Part shown: piece by piece, positions 37,301 through 49,819 of the stretch
Position numbering within the stretch: position 1 is the stretch's first letter
Layout: every line of letters begins with the position of its first letter
NCBI GenBank assembly: GCA_964017235.1
Contig: OZ024934.1
Location: forward strand, 80,318,706 to 80,382,705
From: Sabellastarte sp. h YS-2021
Lineage: Eukaryota; Annelida; Polychaeta; Sabellida; Sabellidae
Length of the DNA: 64,000 nucleotides
Direction of reading: 5' to 3'
The notes under the pieces: generated by a model
What the model was told of the DNA's origin: nothing
Database searches by the model: none
The model's input: the letters and a program-made list of their open reading frames with translations, nothing else
Position numbers and translations under genes: made by a program

Positions 37301-38499
37301 CATTTTGAGTAGGTGAGAAATTAGCTACAGGTCTCACACTTCACCAAGTGAAAGCTCTCCCAAAAGTAGATGAATGAGTTATTTGAGAAAAATTGGGTAT
37401 CTGCAATACTTTTAGACATAATTAGCATTTACTCATTTTGAGTAGGTGAGTAATTAGCTACGGGTCTGAAACTTCACCAAGTGAAAGCTCTTCCAAAAGT
37501 GGGTGAATGAGTTATTTGAGAAAAATTGGCTATCTGCAATACTTTTAGAGAGAATTCCCATTTACTCATTTTGAGTAGGTGAGTAATTAGCTATGGGTCT
37601 GAAACTTCACCATGTGAAAGCTCTTCCAAAAGTAGATGAATGAGTTATTTGAGAAAAATTGGCTATCTGCAATACTTTTAGAGATAATTTGCATTCACTC
37701 ATTTTGAGTAGGTGAGTAATTAGCTACGGGCATGAAACTTCACCAAGTGAAAGCTCTCCCAAAAGTAGATGAATGACTTACTTGAGAAAAATTGGGTATC
37801 TGCAATTCTTTTAGAGATAATTAGCATTTACTCATTTTGAGTAGGTGAGTAATTACCTACGGGTCTGAAACTTCACCAAGTGAAAGCTCTCCCAAAAGTA
37901 GATGAATGAGTTATTTGAGAAAAATTGGCTATCTGCAATACTTTTAGAGATAATTCGCATTTACTCATTTTGAGTAGGTGAGTAATTAGCTACGGGTCTG
38001 AAACTTCACCACGTGAAAGCTCTTCCAAAAGTAGATGAATGAGTTATTTGAGAAAAATTGGCTATCTGCAATACTTTTAGAGATAATTCGCATTTACTCA
38101 TTTTGAGTAGGCGGGTAATTAGCTATGGGTCTGAAACTTCACCATGTGAAAGCTCTTCCAAAAGTAAATGAATGAGTTATTTGAGAAAAATTGGCTATCT
38201 GCAATACTTTTCGAGATATTTAGCATTTACTCATTTTGAGTAGGTGAGAAATTAGCTACAGGTCTGACACTTCACCAAGTGAAAGCTCTCGCAAAAGTAG
38301 GAGAATGAGTTATTTGAGAAAAATTGGCTATCTTCTATACTTTTAGAGATAATTCGCATTTACTCATTTTGAGTAGGTGAGAAATTAGCTAGGGGTCTGA
38401 AACCTCACTAAGTGAAAGCTCTTCCAAAAGTATACGAATGAGTTATTTCAGAAAAATTGGCTATCTGCAATACTTTTAGAGATAATTAGCATTTACTCA

Positions 38500-41400
38500 T
38501 TTTGAGTAGGTGAGTAATTAGCTACGGGTCTGAAACTTCACCAAGTGAAAGCTCTCCCAAAAGTAGGTGAATGAGTTATTTGAGAAAAAATGGCTATCTG
38601 CAATACTTTTAGAGAGCATTCGCATTTACTCATTTTGAGTAGGTGAGTAATTAGCTATCGGTCTGAAACTTCACCATGTGAAAGCTCTTCCAAAAGTAGA
38701 TGAATGAGTTATTTGAGAAAAATTGGCTATCTGCAATACTTTTAGAGATAATTCGCATTTACTCATTTTGAATAGGCGGGTAATTAGCTATGGGTCTGAA
38801 ACTTCACCATGTGAAAGCTCTTCCAAAAGTAAATGAATGAGTTATTTGAGAAAAATTGGCTATCTGCAATACTTTTCGAGATATTTAGCATTTACTCATT
38901 TTGAGTAGGTGAGAAATTAGCTACAGGTCTGACACTTCACCAAGTGAAAGCTCTCGCAAAAGTAGGTGAATGAGTTATTTGAGAAAAATTGGCTATCTTC
39001 TATACTTTTAGAGATAATTCGCATTTACTCATTTTGAGTAGGTGAGAAATTAGCTAGGGGTCTGAAACCTCACTAAGTGAAAGCCCTTCCAAAAGTATAT
39101 GAATGACTTATTTGAGAAAAATTGGCTATCTGCAATACTTTTAGACATAATTAGCATTTACTCATTTTGAGTAGGCGAGTAAGTAGCTATGGGTCTGAAA
39201 CTTCACAATGTGAAAGCTCTTCCAAAAGTAGGTGAATGAGTTATTTGAGAAAAATTGGCTATCTGCAATACTTTTAGAGAAAATTCGCATTTACTCATTT
39301 TGAGTAGGTGAGTAATTAGCTATGGGTCCGAAACTTCACCATGTGAAAGCTCTCCCAAAAGTAGATGAATGAGTTATTTGAGAAAAATTGGCTATCTGCA
39401 ATACTTTTAGAGATAATTAGCATTTACTCATTTTGAGTAGGAGAGTAATTAGCTACGGGTCTGAAACTTCACCAAGTGAAAGCTCTCCCAAAAGTAGGTG
39501 AATGAGTTATTTGAGAAAAATTGGCTATCTGCAATACTTTTAGAGAGAATTCGCATTTACTCATTTTGAGTAGGTGAGTAATTAGCTATGGGTCTGAAAC
39601 TTCACCATGTGAAAGCTCTTCCAAAAGTAGATGAATGAGTTATTTGAGAAAAATTGGCTATCTGCAATACTTTTAGAGATAATTTGCATTTACTCATTTT
39701 GAGTAGGTGAGTAATTAGCTACGGGTATGAAACTTCACCAAGTGAAAGCTCTCCCAAAAGTAGATGAATGACTTACTTAAGAAAAATTGGGTATCTGCAA
39801 TTCTTTTAGAGATAATTCGCATTTACTCATTTTGAGTAGGTGAGTAATTACCTACGGGTCTGAAACTTCACCAAGTGAAAGCTCTCCCAAAAGTAGATGA
39901 ATGAGTTATTTGAGAAAAATTGGCTATCTGCAATACTTTTAGAGATAATTAGCATTTACTCATTTTGAGTAGGTGAGTAATTAGCTATGGGTCTGAAACT
40001 TCACCATGTGAAAGCTCTTCCAAAAGTAGATGAATGAGTTATTTGAGAAAAATTGGCTATCTGCAATACTTTTAGAGATAATTCGCATTTACTCATTTTG
40101 AGTAGGTGAGTAATTAGCTATGGGTATGAAACTTTACCAAGTGAAAGCTCTCCCAAAAGTAGGTGAATGAGTTATTTGAGAAAAAATGGCTATCTGCAAT
40201 ACTTTTAGAGAGCATTCCCATTTACTTATTTTGAGTAGGTGAGTAATTAGCTATGGGTCTGAAACTTCACCATGTGAAAGCTCTTCCAAAAGTAGATGAA
40301 TGAGTTATTTGAGAAAAATTGGCTATCTGCAATACTTTTAGAGATAATTCGCATTTACTCATTTTGAGTAGGCGGGTAATTAGCTATGGGTCTGAAACTT
40401 CACCATGTGAAAGCTCTTCCAAAAGTAAATGAATGAGTTATTTGAGAAAAATTGGCTATCTGCAATACTTTTAGAGATATTTAGCATTTACTCATTTTGA
40501 GTAGGTGAGAAATTAGCTACAGGTCTGACACTTCACCAAGTGAAATCTCTCGCAAAAGTAGGTGAATGAGTTATTTGAGAAAAATTGGCTATCTTCTATA
40601 CTTTTAGAGATAATTCGCATTTACTCATTTTGAGTAGGTGAGAAATTAGCTAGGGGTCTGAAACCTCACTAAGTGAAATCTCTCGCAAAAGTAGGTGAAT
40701 GAGTTATTTGAGAAAAATTGGCTATCTTCTATACTTTTAGAGATAATTCGCATTTACTCATTTTGAGTAGGTGAGAAATTAGCTAGGGGTCTGAAACCTC
40801 ACTAAGTGAAAGCTCTTACAAAAGTATACGAATGAGTTATTTGAGAAAAATTGGCTATCTGCAATACTTTTAGACATAATTAGCATTTACTCATTTTGAG
40901 TAGGCGAGTAAGTAGCTATGGGTCTGAAACTTCACAATGTGAAAGCTCTTCCAAAAGTAGGTGAATGAGTTATTTGAGAAAAATTGGCTCTCTGCAATAC
41001 TTTTAGAGATAATTCGCATTTACTCATTTTGAGTAGGCGAGTAATTAGCTATGGGTCTGAAACTTCACCATGTGAAAGCTCTTCCAAAAGTAAATGAATG
41101 AGTTATTTGAGAAAAAATGGCTATCTGCAATACTTTTAGAGATATTTAACATTTACTCATTTTGAGTAGGTGAGAAATTAGCTACAGGTCTCACACCTCA
41201 CCAAGTGAAAGCTCTCCCAAAAGTAGATGAATGAGTTATTTGAGAAAAATTGGGTATCTGCAATACTTTTAGACATAATTAGCATTTACTCATTTTAAGT
41301 AGGTGAGTAATTAGCTACGGGTCTGAAACTTCACCAAGTGAAAGCTCTTCCAAAAGTAGGTGAATGAGTTATTTGAGAAAAATTGGCTATCTGCAATACT

Positions 41401-43271
41401 TTTAGAGAGAATTCCCATTTACTCATTTTGAGTAGGTGAGTAATTAGCTATGGGTCTGAAACTTCAATATGTGAAAGCTCTTCCAAAAGTAGATGAATGA
41501 GTTATTTGAGAAAAATTGGCTATCTGCAATACTTTTAGAGATAATTAGCATTTACTCATTTTGAGTAGGTGAGTAATTAGCTATGGGTCTGAAACTTCAC
41601 CAAGTGAAAGCTCTCCCAAAAGTAGGTGAATGAGTTATTTGAGAAAAAATGGCTATCTGCAATACTTTTAGAGAGCATTCCCATTTACTCATTTTGAGTA
41701 GGTGAGTAATTAGCTATGGGTCTGAAACTTCACCACGTGAAAGCTCTTCCAAAAGTAGATGAATGAGTTATTTGAGAAAAATTGGCTATCTGCAATACTT
41801 TTAGAGATAATTCGCATTTACTCATTTTGAGTAGGCGGGTAATTAGCTATGGGTCTGAAACTTCACCATGTGAAAGCTCTTCCAAAAGTAAATGAATGAG
41901 TTATTTGAGAAAAATTGGCTATCTGCAATACTTTTCGAGATATTTAGCATTTACTCATTTTGAGTAGGTGAGAAATTAGCTACAGGTCTGACACTTCACC
42001 AAGTGAAAGCTCTCGCAAAAGTAGGAGAATGAGTTATTTGAGAAAAATTGGCTATCTTCTATACTTTTAGAGATAATTCGCATTTACTCATTTTGAGTAG
42101 GTGAGAAATTAGCTAGGGGTCTGAAACCTCACTAAGTGAAAGCTCTTCCAAAAGTATACGAATGAGTTATTTCAGAAAAATTGGCTATCTGCAATACTTT
42201 TAGAGATAATTAGCATTTACTCATTTTGAGTAGGTGAGTAATTAGCTACGGGTCTGAAACTTCACCAAGTGAAAGCTCTCCCAAAAGTAGGTGAATGAGT
42301 TATTTGAGAAAAAATGGCTATCTGCAATACTTTTAGAGAGCATTCGCATTTACTCATTTTGAGTAGGTGAGTAATTAGCTATGGGTCTGAAACTTCACCA
42401 TGTGAAAGCTCTTCCAAAAGTAGATGAATGAGTTATTTGAGAAAAATTGGCTATCTGCAATACTTTTAGAGATAATTCGCATTTACTCATTTTGAATAGG
42501 CGGGTAATTAGCTATGGGTCTGAAACTTCACCATGTGAAAGCTCTTCCAAAAGTAAATGAATGAGTTATTTGAGAAAAATTGGCTATCTGCAATACTTTT
42601 CGAGATATTTAGCATTTACTCATTTTGAGTAGGTGAGAAATTAGCTACAGGTCTGACACTTCACCAAGTGAAAGCTCTCGCAAAAGTAGGTGAATGAGTT
42701 ATTTGAGAAAAATTGGCTATCTTCTATACTTTTAGAGATAATTCGCATTTACTCATTTTGAGTAGGTGAGAAATTAGCTAGGGGTCTGAAACCTCACTAA
42801 GTGAAAGCCCTTCCAAAAGTATATGAATGAGTTATTTGAGAAAAATTGGCTATCTGCAATACTTTTAGACATAATTAGCATTTACTCATTTTGAGTAGGC
42901 GAGTAAGTAGCTATGGGTCTGAAACTTCACAATGTGAAAGCTCTTCCAAAAGTAGGTGAATGAGTTATTTGAGAAAAATTGGCTCTCTGCAATACTTTTA
43001 GAGATAATTTGCATTTACTCATTTTGAGTAGGTGAGTAATTAGCTACGGGCATGAAACTTCACCAAGTGAAAGCTCTCCCAAAAGTAGATGAATGACTTA
43101 CTTGAGAAAAATTGGGTATCTGCAATTCTTTTAGAGATAATTCGCATTTACTCATTTTGAGTAGGTGAGTAATTACCTACGGGTCTGAAACTTCACCAAG
43201 TGAAAGCTCTCCCAAAAGTAGATGAATGAGTTATTTGAGAAAAATTGGCTATCTGCAATACTTTTAGAGAT
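38500..43271. repeat. 4.8-kb satellite segment duplicated 11,297 bp away (left copy)
   Basis: GCGGGTAATTAGC markers at 38,776, 40,372, 41,835 and 42,500 recur at 50,073, 51,669, 53,132 and 53,797, all offset by exactly 11,297 bp. Rare signatures such as GTGAAATCTCTCGC twice in succession and GGCTCTCTGCAATAC repeat at the same offset. Homology fades near 38,500 and 43,271. Confidence 0.88.
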
Positions 43272-45000
43272 AATTAGCATTTACTCATTTTGAGTAGGTG
43301 AGTAATTAGCTATGGGTCTGAAACTTCACCAAGTGAAAGCTCTCCCAAAAGTAGGTGAATGAGTTATTTGAGAAAAAATGGCTATCTGCAATACTTTTAG
43401 AGAGCATTCCCATTTACTCATTTTGAGTAGGTGAGTAATTAGCTATGGGTCTGAAACTTCACCACGTGAAAGCTCTTCCAAAAGTAGATGAATGAGTTAT
43501 TTGAGAAAAATTGGCTATCTGCAATACTTTTAGAGATAATTCGCATTTACTCATTTTGAGTAGGCGGGTAATTAGCTATGGGTCTGAAACTTCACCATGT
43601 GAAAGCTCTTCCAAAAGTAAATGAATGAGTTATTTGAGAAAAATTGGCTATCTGCAATACTTTTCGAGATATTTAGCATTTACTCATTTTGAGTAGGTGA
43701 GAAATTAGCTACAGGTCTGACACTTCACCAAGTGAAAGCTCTCGCAAAAGTAGGAGAATGAGTTATTTGAGAAAAATTGGCTATCTTCTATACTTTTAGA
43801 GATAATTCGCATTTACTCATTTTGAGTAGGTGAGAAATTAGCTAGGGGTCTGAAACCTCACTAAGTGAAAGCTCTTCCAAAAGTATACGAATGAGTTATT
43901 TCAGAAAAATTGGCTATCTGCAATACTTTTAGAGATAATTAGCATTTACTCATTTTGAGTAGGTGAGTAATTAGCTACGGGTCTGAAACTTCACCAAGTG
44001 AAAGCTCTCCCAAAAGTAGGTGAATGAGTTATTTGAGAAAAAATGGCTATCTGCAATACTTTTAGAGAGCATTCGCATTTACTCATTTTGAGTAGGTGAG
44101 TAATTAGCTATCGGTCTGAAACTTCACCATGTGAAAGCTCTTCCAAAAGTAGATGAATGAGTTATTTGAGAAAAATTGGCTATCTGCAATACTTTTAGAG
44201 ATAATTCGCATTTACTCATTTTGAATAGGCGGGTAATTAGCTATGGGTCTGAAACTTCACCATGTGAAAGCTCTTCCAAAAGTAAATGAATGAGTTATTT
44301 GAGAAAAATTGGCTATCTGCAATACTTTTCGAGATATTTAGCATTTACTCATTTTGAGTAGGTGAGAAATTAGCTACAGGTCTGACACTTCACCAAGTGA
44401 AAGCTCTCGCAAAAGTAGGTGAATGAGTTATTTGAGAAAAATTGGCTATCTTCTATACTTTTAGAGATAATTCGCATTTACTCATTTTGAGTAGGCGAGA
44501 AATTAGCTAGGGGTCTGAAACCTCACTAAGTGAAAGCCCTTCCAAAAGTATATGAATGAGTTATTTGAGAAAAATTGGCTATCTGCAATACTTTTAGACA
44601 TAATTAGCATTTACTCATTTTGAGTAGGCGAGTAAGTAGCTATGGGTCTGAAACTTCACAATGTGAAAGCTCTTCCAAAAGTAGGTGAATGAGTTATTTG
44701 AGAAAAATTGGCTCTCTGCAATACTTTTAGAGATAATTTGCATTTACTCATTTTGAGTAGGTGAGTAATTAGCTACGGGCATGAAACTTCACCAAGTGAA
44801 AGCTCTCCCAAAAGTAGATGAATGACTTACTTGAGAAAAATTGGGTATCTGCAATTCTTTTAGAGATAATTCGCATTTACTCATTTTGAGTAGGTGAGTA
44901 ATTACCTACGGGTCTGAAACTTCACCAAGTGAAAGCTCTCCCAAAAGTAGATGAATGAGTTATTTGAGAAAAATTGGCTATCTGCAATACTTTTAGAGAT
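41543..45000. repeat. 1,729-bp higher-order repeat (13-mer), two tandem copies
   Basis: Markers at 41,835 and 42,500 recur at 43,564 and 44,229, offset 1,729 bp (13 x 133). Copies are approximately 41,543-43,271 and 43,272-45,000. Shared signatures are CACCACGTGAAAGC, AAGTAGGAGAATGAG, GTATACGAATGAGTTATTTC and GGCTCTCTGCAA. Confidence 0.9.
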
Positions 45001-45039
45001 AATTCGCATTTACTCATTTTGAGTAGGTGAGTAATTAGC

Positions 45040-48000
45040 TACGGGTCTGAAACTTCACCAAGTGAAAGCTCTCCCAACAGTAGGTGAATGAGTTATTTGA
45101 GAAAAATTGGCTATCTGCAATACTTTTAGAGATAATTCGCATTTACTCATTTTGAGTAGGCGAGTAATTAGCTATGGGTCTGAAACTTCACCATGTGAAA
45201 GCTCTTCCAAAAGTAAATGAATGAGTTATTTGAGAAAAAATGGCTATCTGCAATACTTTTAGAGATATTTAACATTTACTCATTTTGAGTAGGTGAGAAA
45301 TTAGCTACAGGTCTCACACTTCACCAAGTGAAAGCTCTCCCAAAAGTAGGTGAATGAGTTATTTGAGAAAAATTAGCTATCTGCAATACTTTGAGATAAT
45401 TCGCATTTACTCATATTGAGTAGGTGAGTAATTAGCTACGGGTCTGAAACTTCACCAAGTGAAAGCTCTCCCAAAAGTAGGTGAATGAGTTATTTGAGAA
45501 AAATTGGCTATCTGCAATACTTTTAGAGATAATTCGCATTTACTCATTTTGAGTAGGTGAGTAATTAGCTATGGGTCTGAAACTTCACCATGTGAAAGCT
45601 CTTCCAAAAGTAAATGAATGAGTTATTTGAGAAAAAATGGCTATCTGCAATACTTTTAGAGATATTTAACATTTACTCATTTTGAGTAGGTGAGAAATTA
45701 GCTACAGGTCTCACACTTCACCAAGTGAAAGCTCTCCCAAAAGTAGATGAATGAGTTATTTGAGAAAAATTGGGTATCTGCAATACTTTTAGACATAATT
45801 AGCATTTACTCATTTTGAGTAGGTGAGTAATTAGCTACGGGTCTGAAACTTCACCAAGTGAAAGCTCTTCCAAAAGTGGGTGAATGAGTTATTTGAGAAA
45901 AATTGGCTATCTGCAATACTTTTAGAGAGAATTCCCATTTACTCATTTTGAGTAGGTGAGTAATTAGCTATGGGTCTGAAACTTCACCATGTGAAAGCTC
46001 TTCCAAAAGTAGATGAATGAGTTATTTGAGAAAAATTGGCTATCTGCAATACTTTTAGAGACAATTAGCATTTACTCATTTTGAGTAGGCGAGTAATTAG
46101 CTACGGGTCTGAAACTTCACCAAGTGAAAGCTCTCCCAAAAGTAGGTGAATGAGTTATTTGAGAAAAAATGGCTATCTGCAATACTTTTAGAGAGCATTC
46201 GAATTTAATCATTTTGAGTAGGTGAGTAATTAGCTATGGGTCTGAAACTTCACCATGTGAAAGCTCTTCCAAAAGTAGATGAATGAGTTATTTGAGAAAA
46301 ATTGGCTATCTGCAATACTTTTAGAGATAATTCGCATTTACTCATTTTGAATAGGCGGGTAATTAGCTATGGGTCTGAAACTTCACCATGTGAAAGCTCT
46401 TCCAAAAGTAAATGAATGAGTTATTTGAGAAAAATTGGCTATCTGCAATACTTTTCGAGATATTTAGCATTTACTCATTTTGAGTAAGTGAGAAATTAGC
46501 TACAGGTCTGACACTTCACCAAGTGAAAGCTCTCGCAAAAGTAGGTGAATGAGTTATTTGAGAAAAATTGGCTATCTTCTGTACTTTTAGAGATAATTCG
46601 CATTTACTCATTTTGAGTAGGTGAGAAATTAGCTACGGGTCTGAAACTTCACCAAGTGAAAGCTCTCCCAAAAGTAGGTGAATGAGTTATTTGAGAAAAA
46701 TTAGCTATCTGCAATACTTTGAGATAATTCGCATTTACTCATATTGAGTAGGTGAGTAATTAGCTACGGGTCTGAAACTTCACCAAGTGAAAGCTCTCCC
46801 AAAAGTAGGTGAATGAGTTATTTGAGAAAAATTGGCTATCTGCAATACTTTTAGAGATAATTCGCATTTACTCATTTTGAGTAGGTGAGTAATTAGCTAT
46901 GGGTCTGAAACTTCACCATGTGAAAGCTCTTCCAAAAGTAAATGAATGAGTTATTTGAGAAAAAATGGCTATCTGCAATACTTTTAGAGATATTTAACAT
47001 TTACTCATTTTGAGTAGGTGAGAAATTAGCTACAGGTCTCACACTTCACCAAGTGAAAGCTCTCCCAAAAGTAGATGAATGAGTTATTTGAGAAAAATTG
47101 GGTATCTGCAATACTTTTAGACATAATTAGCATTTACTCATTTTGAGTAGGTGAGTAATTAGCTACGGGTCTGAAACTTCACCAAGTGAAAGCTCTTCCA
47201 AAAGTAGGTGAATGAGTTATTTGAGAAAAATTGGCTATCTGCAATACTTTTAGAGAGAATTCCCATTTACTCATTTTGAGTAGGTGAGTAATTAGCTATG
47301 GGTCTGAAACTTCACCATGTGAAAGCTCTTCCAAAAGTAGATGAATGAGTTATTTGAGAAAAATTGGCTATCTGCAATACTTTTAGAGACAATTAGCATT
47401 TACTCATTTTGAGTAGGCGAGTAATTAGCTACGGGTCTGAAACTTCACCAAGTGAAAGCTCTCCCAACAGTAGGTGAATGAGTTATTTGAGAAAAATTGG
47501 CTATCTGCAATACTTTTAGAGATAATTCGCATTTACTCATTTTGAGTAGGCGAGTAATTAGCTATGGGTCTGAAACTTCACCATGTGAAAGCTCTTCCAA
47601 AAGTAAATGAATGAGTTATTTGAGAAAAAATGGCTATCTGCAATACTTTTAGAGATATTTAACATTTACTCATTTTGAGTAGGTGAGAAATTAGCTACAG
47701 GTCTCACACTTCACCAAGTGAAAGCTCTCCCAAAAGTAGGTGAATGAGTTATTTGAGAAAAATTAGCTATCTGCAATACTTTGAGATAATTCGCATTTAC
47801 TCATATTGAGTAGGTGAGTAATTAGCTACGGGTCTGAAACTTCACCAAGTGAAAGCTCTCCCAAAAGTAGGTGAATGAGTTATTTGAGAAAAATTGGCTA
47901 TCTGCAATACTTTTAGAGATAATTCGCATTTACTCATTTTGAGTAGGTGAGTAATTAGCTATGGGTCTGAAACTTCACCATGTGAAAGCTCTTCCAAAAG

Positions 48001-49819
48001 TAAATGAATGAGTTATTTGAGAAAAAATGGCTATCTGCAATACTTTTAGAGATATTTAACATTTACTCATTTTGAGTAGGTGAGAAATTAGCTACAGGTC
48101 TCACACTTCACCAAGTGAAAGCTCTCCCAAAAGTAGATGAATGAGTTATTTGAGAAAAATTGGGTATCTGCAATACTTTTAGACATAATTAGCATTTACT
48201 CATTTTGAGTAGGTGAGTAATTAGCTACGGGTCTGAAACTTCACCAAGTGAAAGCTCTTCCAAAAGTGGGTGAATGAGTTATTTGAGAAAAATTGGCTAT
48301 CTGCAATACTTTTAGAGAGAATTCCCATTTACTCATTTTGAGTAGGTGAGTAATTAGCTATGGGTCTGAAACTTCACCATGTGAAAGCTCTTCCAAAAGT
48401 AGATGAATGAGTTATTTGAGAAAAATTGGCTATCTGCAATACTTTTAGAGACAATTAGCATTTACTCATTTTGAGTAGGCGAGTAATTAGCTACGGGTCT
48501 GAAACTTCACCAAGTGAAAGCTCTCCCAAAAGTAGGTGAATGAGTTATTTGAGAAAAAATGGCTATCTGCAATACTTTTAGAGAGCATTCGAATTTAATC
48601 ATTTTGAGTAGGTGAGTAATTAGCTATGGGTCTGAAACTTCACCATGTGAAAGCTCTTCCAAAAGTAGATGAATGAGTTATTTGAGAAAAATTGGCTATC
48701 TGCAATACTTTTAGAGATAATTCGCATTTACTCATTTTGAATAGGCGGGTAATTAGCTATGGGTCTGAAACTTCACCATGTGAAAGCTCTTCCAAAAGTA
48801 AATGAATGAGTTATTTGAGAAAAATTGGCTATCTGCAATACTTTTCGAGATATTTAGCATTTACTCATTTTGAGTAAGTGAGAAATTAGCTACAGGTCTG
48901 ACACTTCACCAAGTGAAAGCTCTCGCAAAAGTAGGTGAATGAGTTATTTGAGAAAAATTGGCTATCTTCTGTACTTTTAGAGATAATTCGCATTTACTCA
49001 TTTTGAGTAGGTGAGAAATTAGCTACGGGTCTGAAACTTCACCAAGTGAAAGCTCTCCCAAAAGTAGGTGAATGAGTTATTTGAGAAAAATTAGCTATCT
49101 GCAATACTTTGAGATAATTCGCATTTACTCATATTGAGTAGGTGAGTAATTAGCTACGGGTCTGAAACTTCACCAAGTGAAAGCTCTCCCAAAAGTAGGT
49201 GAATGAGTTATTTGAGAAAAATTGGCTATCTGCAATACTTTTAGAGATAATTCGCATTTACTCATTTTGAGTAGGTGAGTAATTAGCTATGGGTCTGAAA
49301 CTTCACCATGTGAAAGCTCTTCCAAAAGTAAATGAATGAGTTATTTGAGAAAAAATGGCTATCTGCAATACTTTTAGAGATATTTAACATTTACTCATTT
49401 TGAGTAGGTGAGAAATTAGCTACAGGTCTCACACTTCACCAAGTGAAAGCTCTCCCAAAAGTAGATGAATGAGTTATTTGAGAAAAATTGGGTATCTGCA
49501 ATACTTTTAGACATAATTAGCATTTACTCATTTTGAGTAGGTGAGTAATTAGCTACGGGTCTGAAACTTCACCAAGTGAAAGCTCTTCCAAAAGTAGGTG
49601 AATGAGTTATTTGAGAAAAATTGGCTATCTGCAATACTTTTAGAGAGAATTCCCATTTACTCATTTTGAGTAGGTGAGTAATTAGCTATGGGTCTGAAAC
49701 TTCACCATGTGAAAGCTCTTCCAAAAGTAGATGAATGAGTTATTTGAGAAAAATTGGCTATCTGCAATACTTTTAGAGACAATTAGCATTTACTCATTTT
49801 GAGTAGGCGAGTAATTAGC
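45040..49819. repeat. 2,390-bp higher-order repeat (18-mer), two tandem copies
   Basis: CTCCCAACAGTAGG at 45,071 and 47,461, GCGGGTAATT at 46,355 and 48,745, and ATTCGAATTTAATC near 46,198 and 48,588 are all 2,390 bp apart. The unit is 18 monomers (2,394 bp) less a few bases from TTTGAGATA deletion monomers. Confidence 0.9.
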
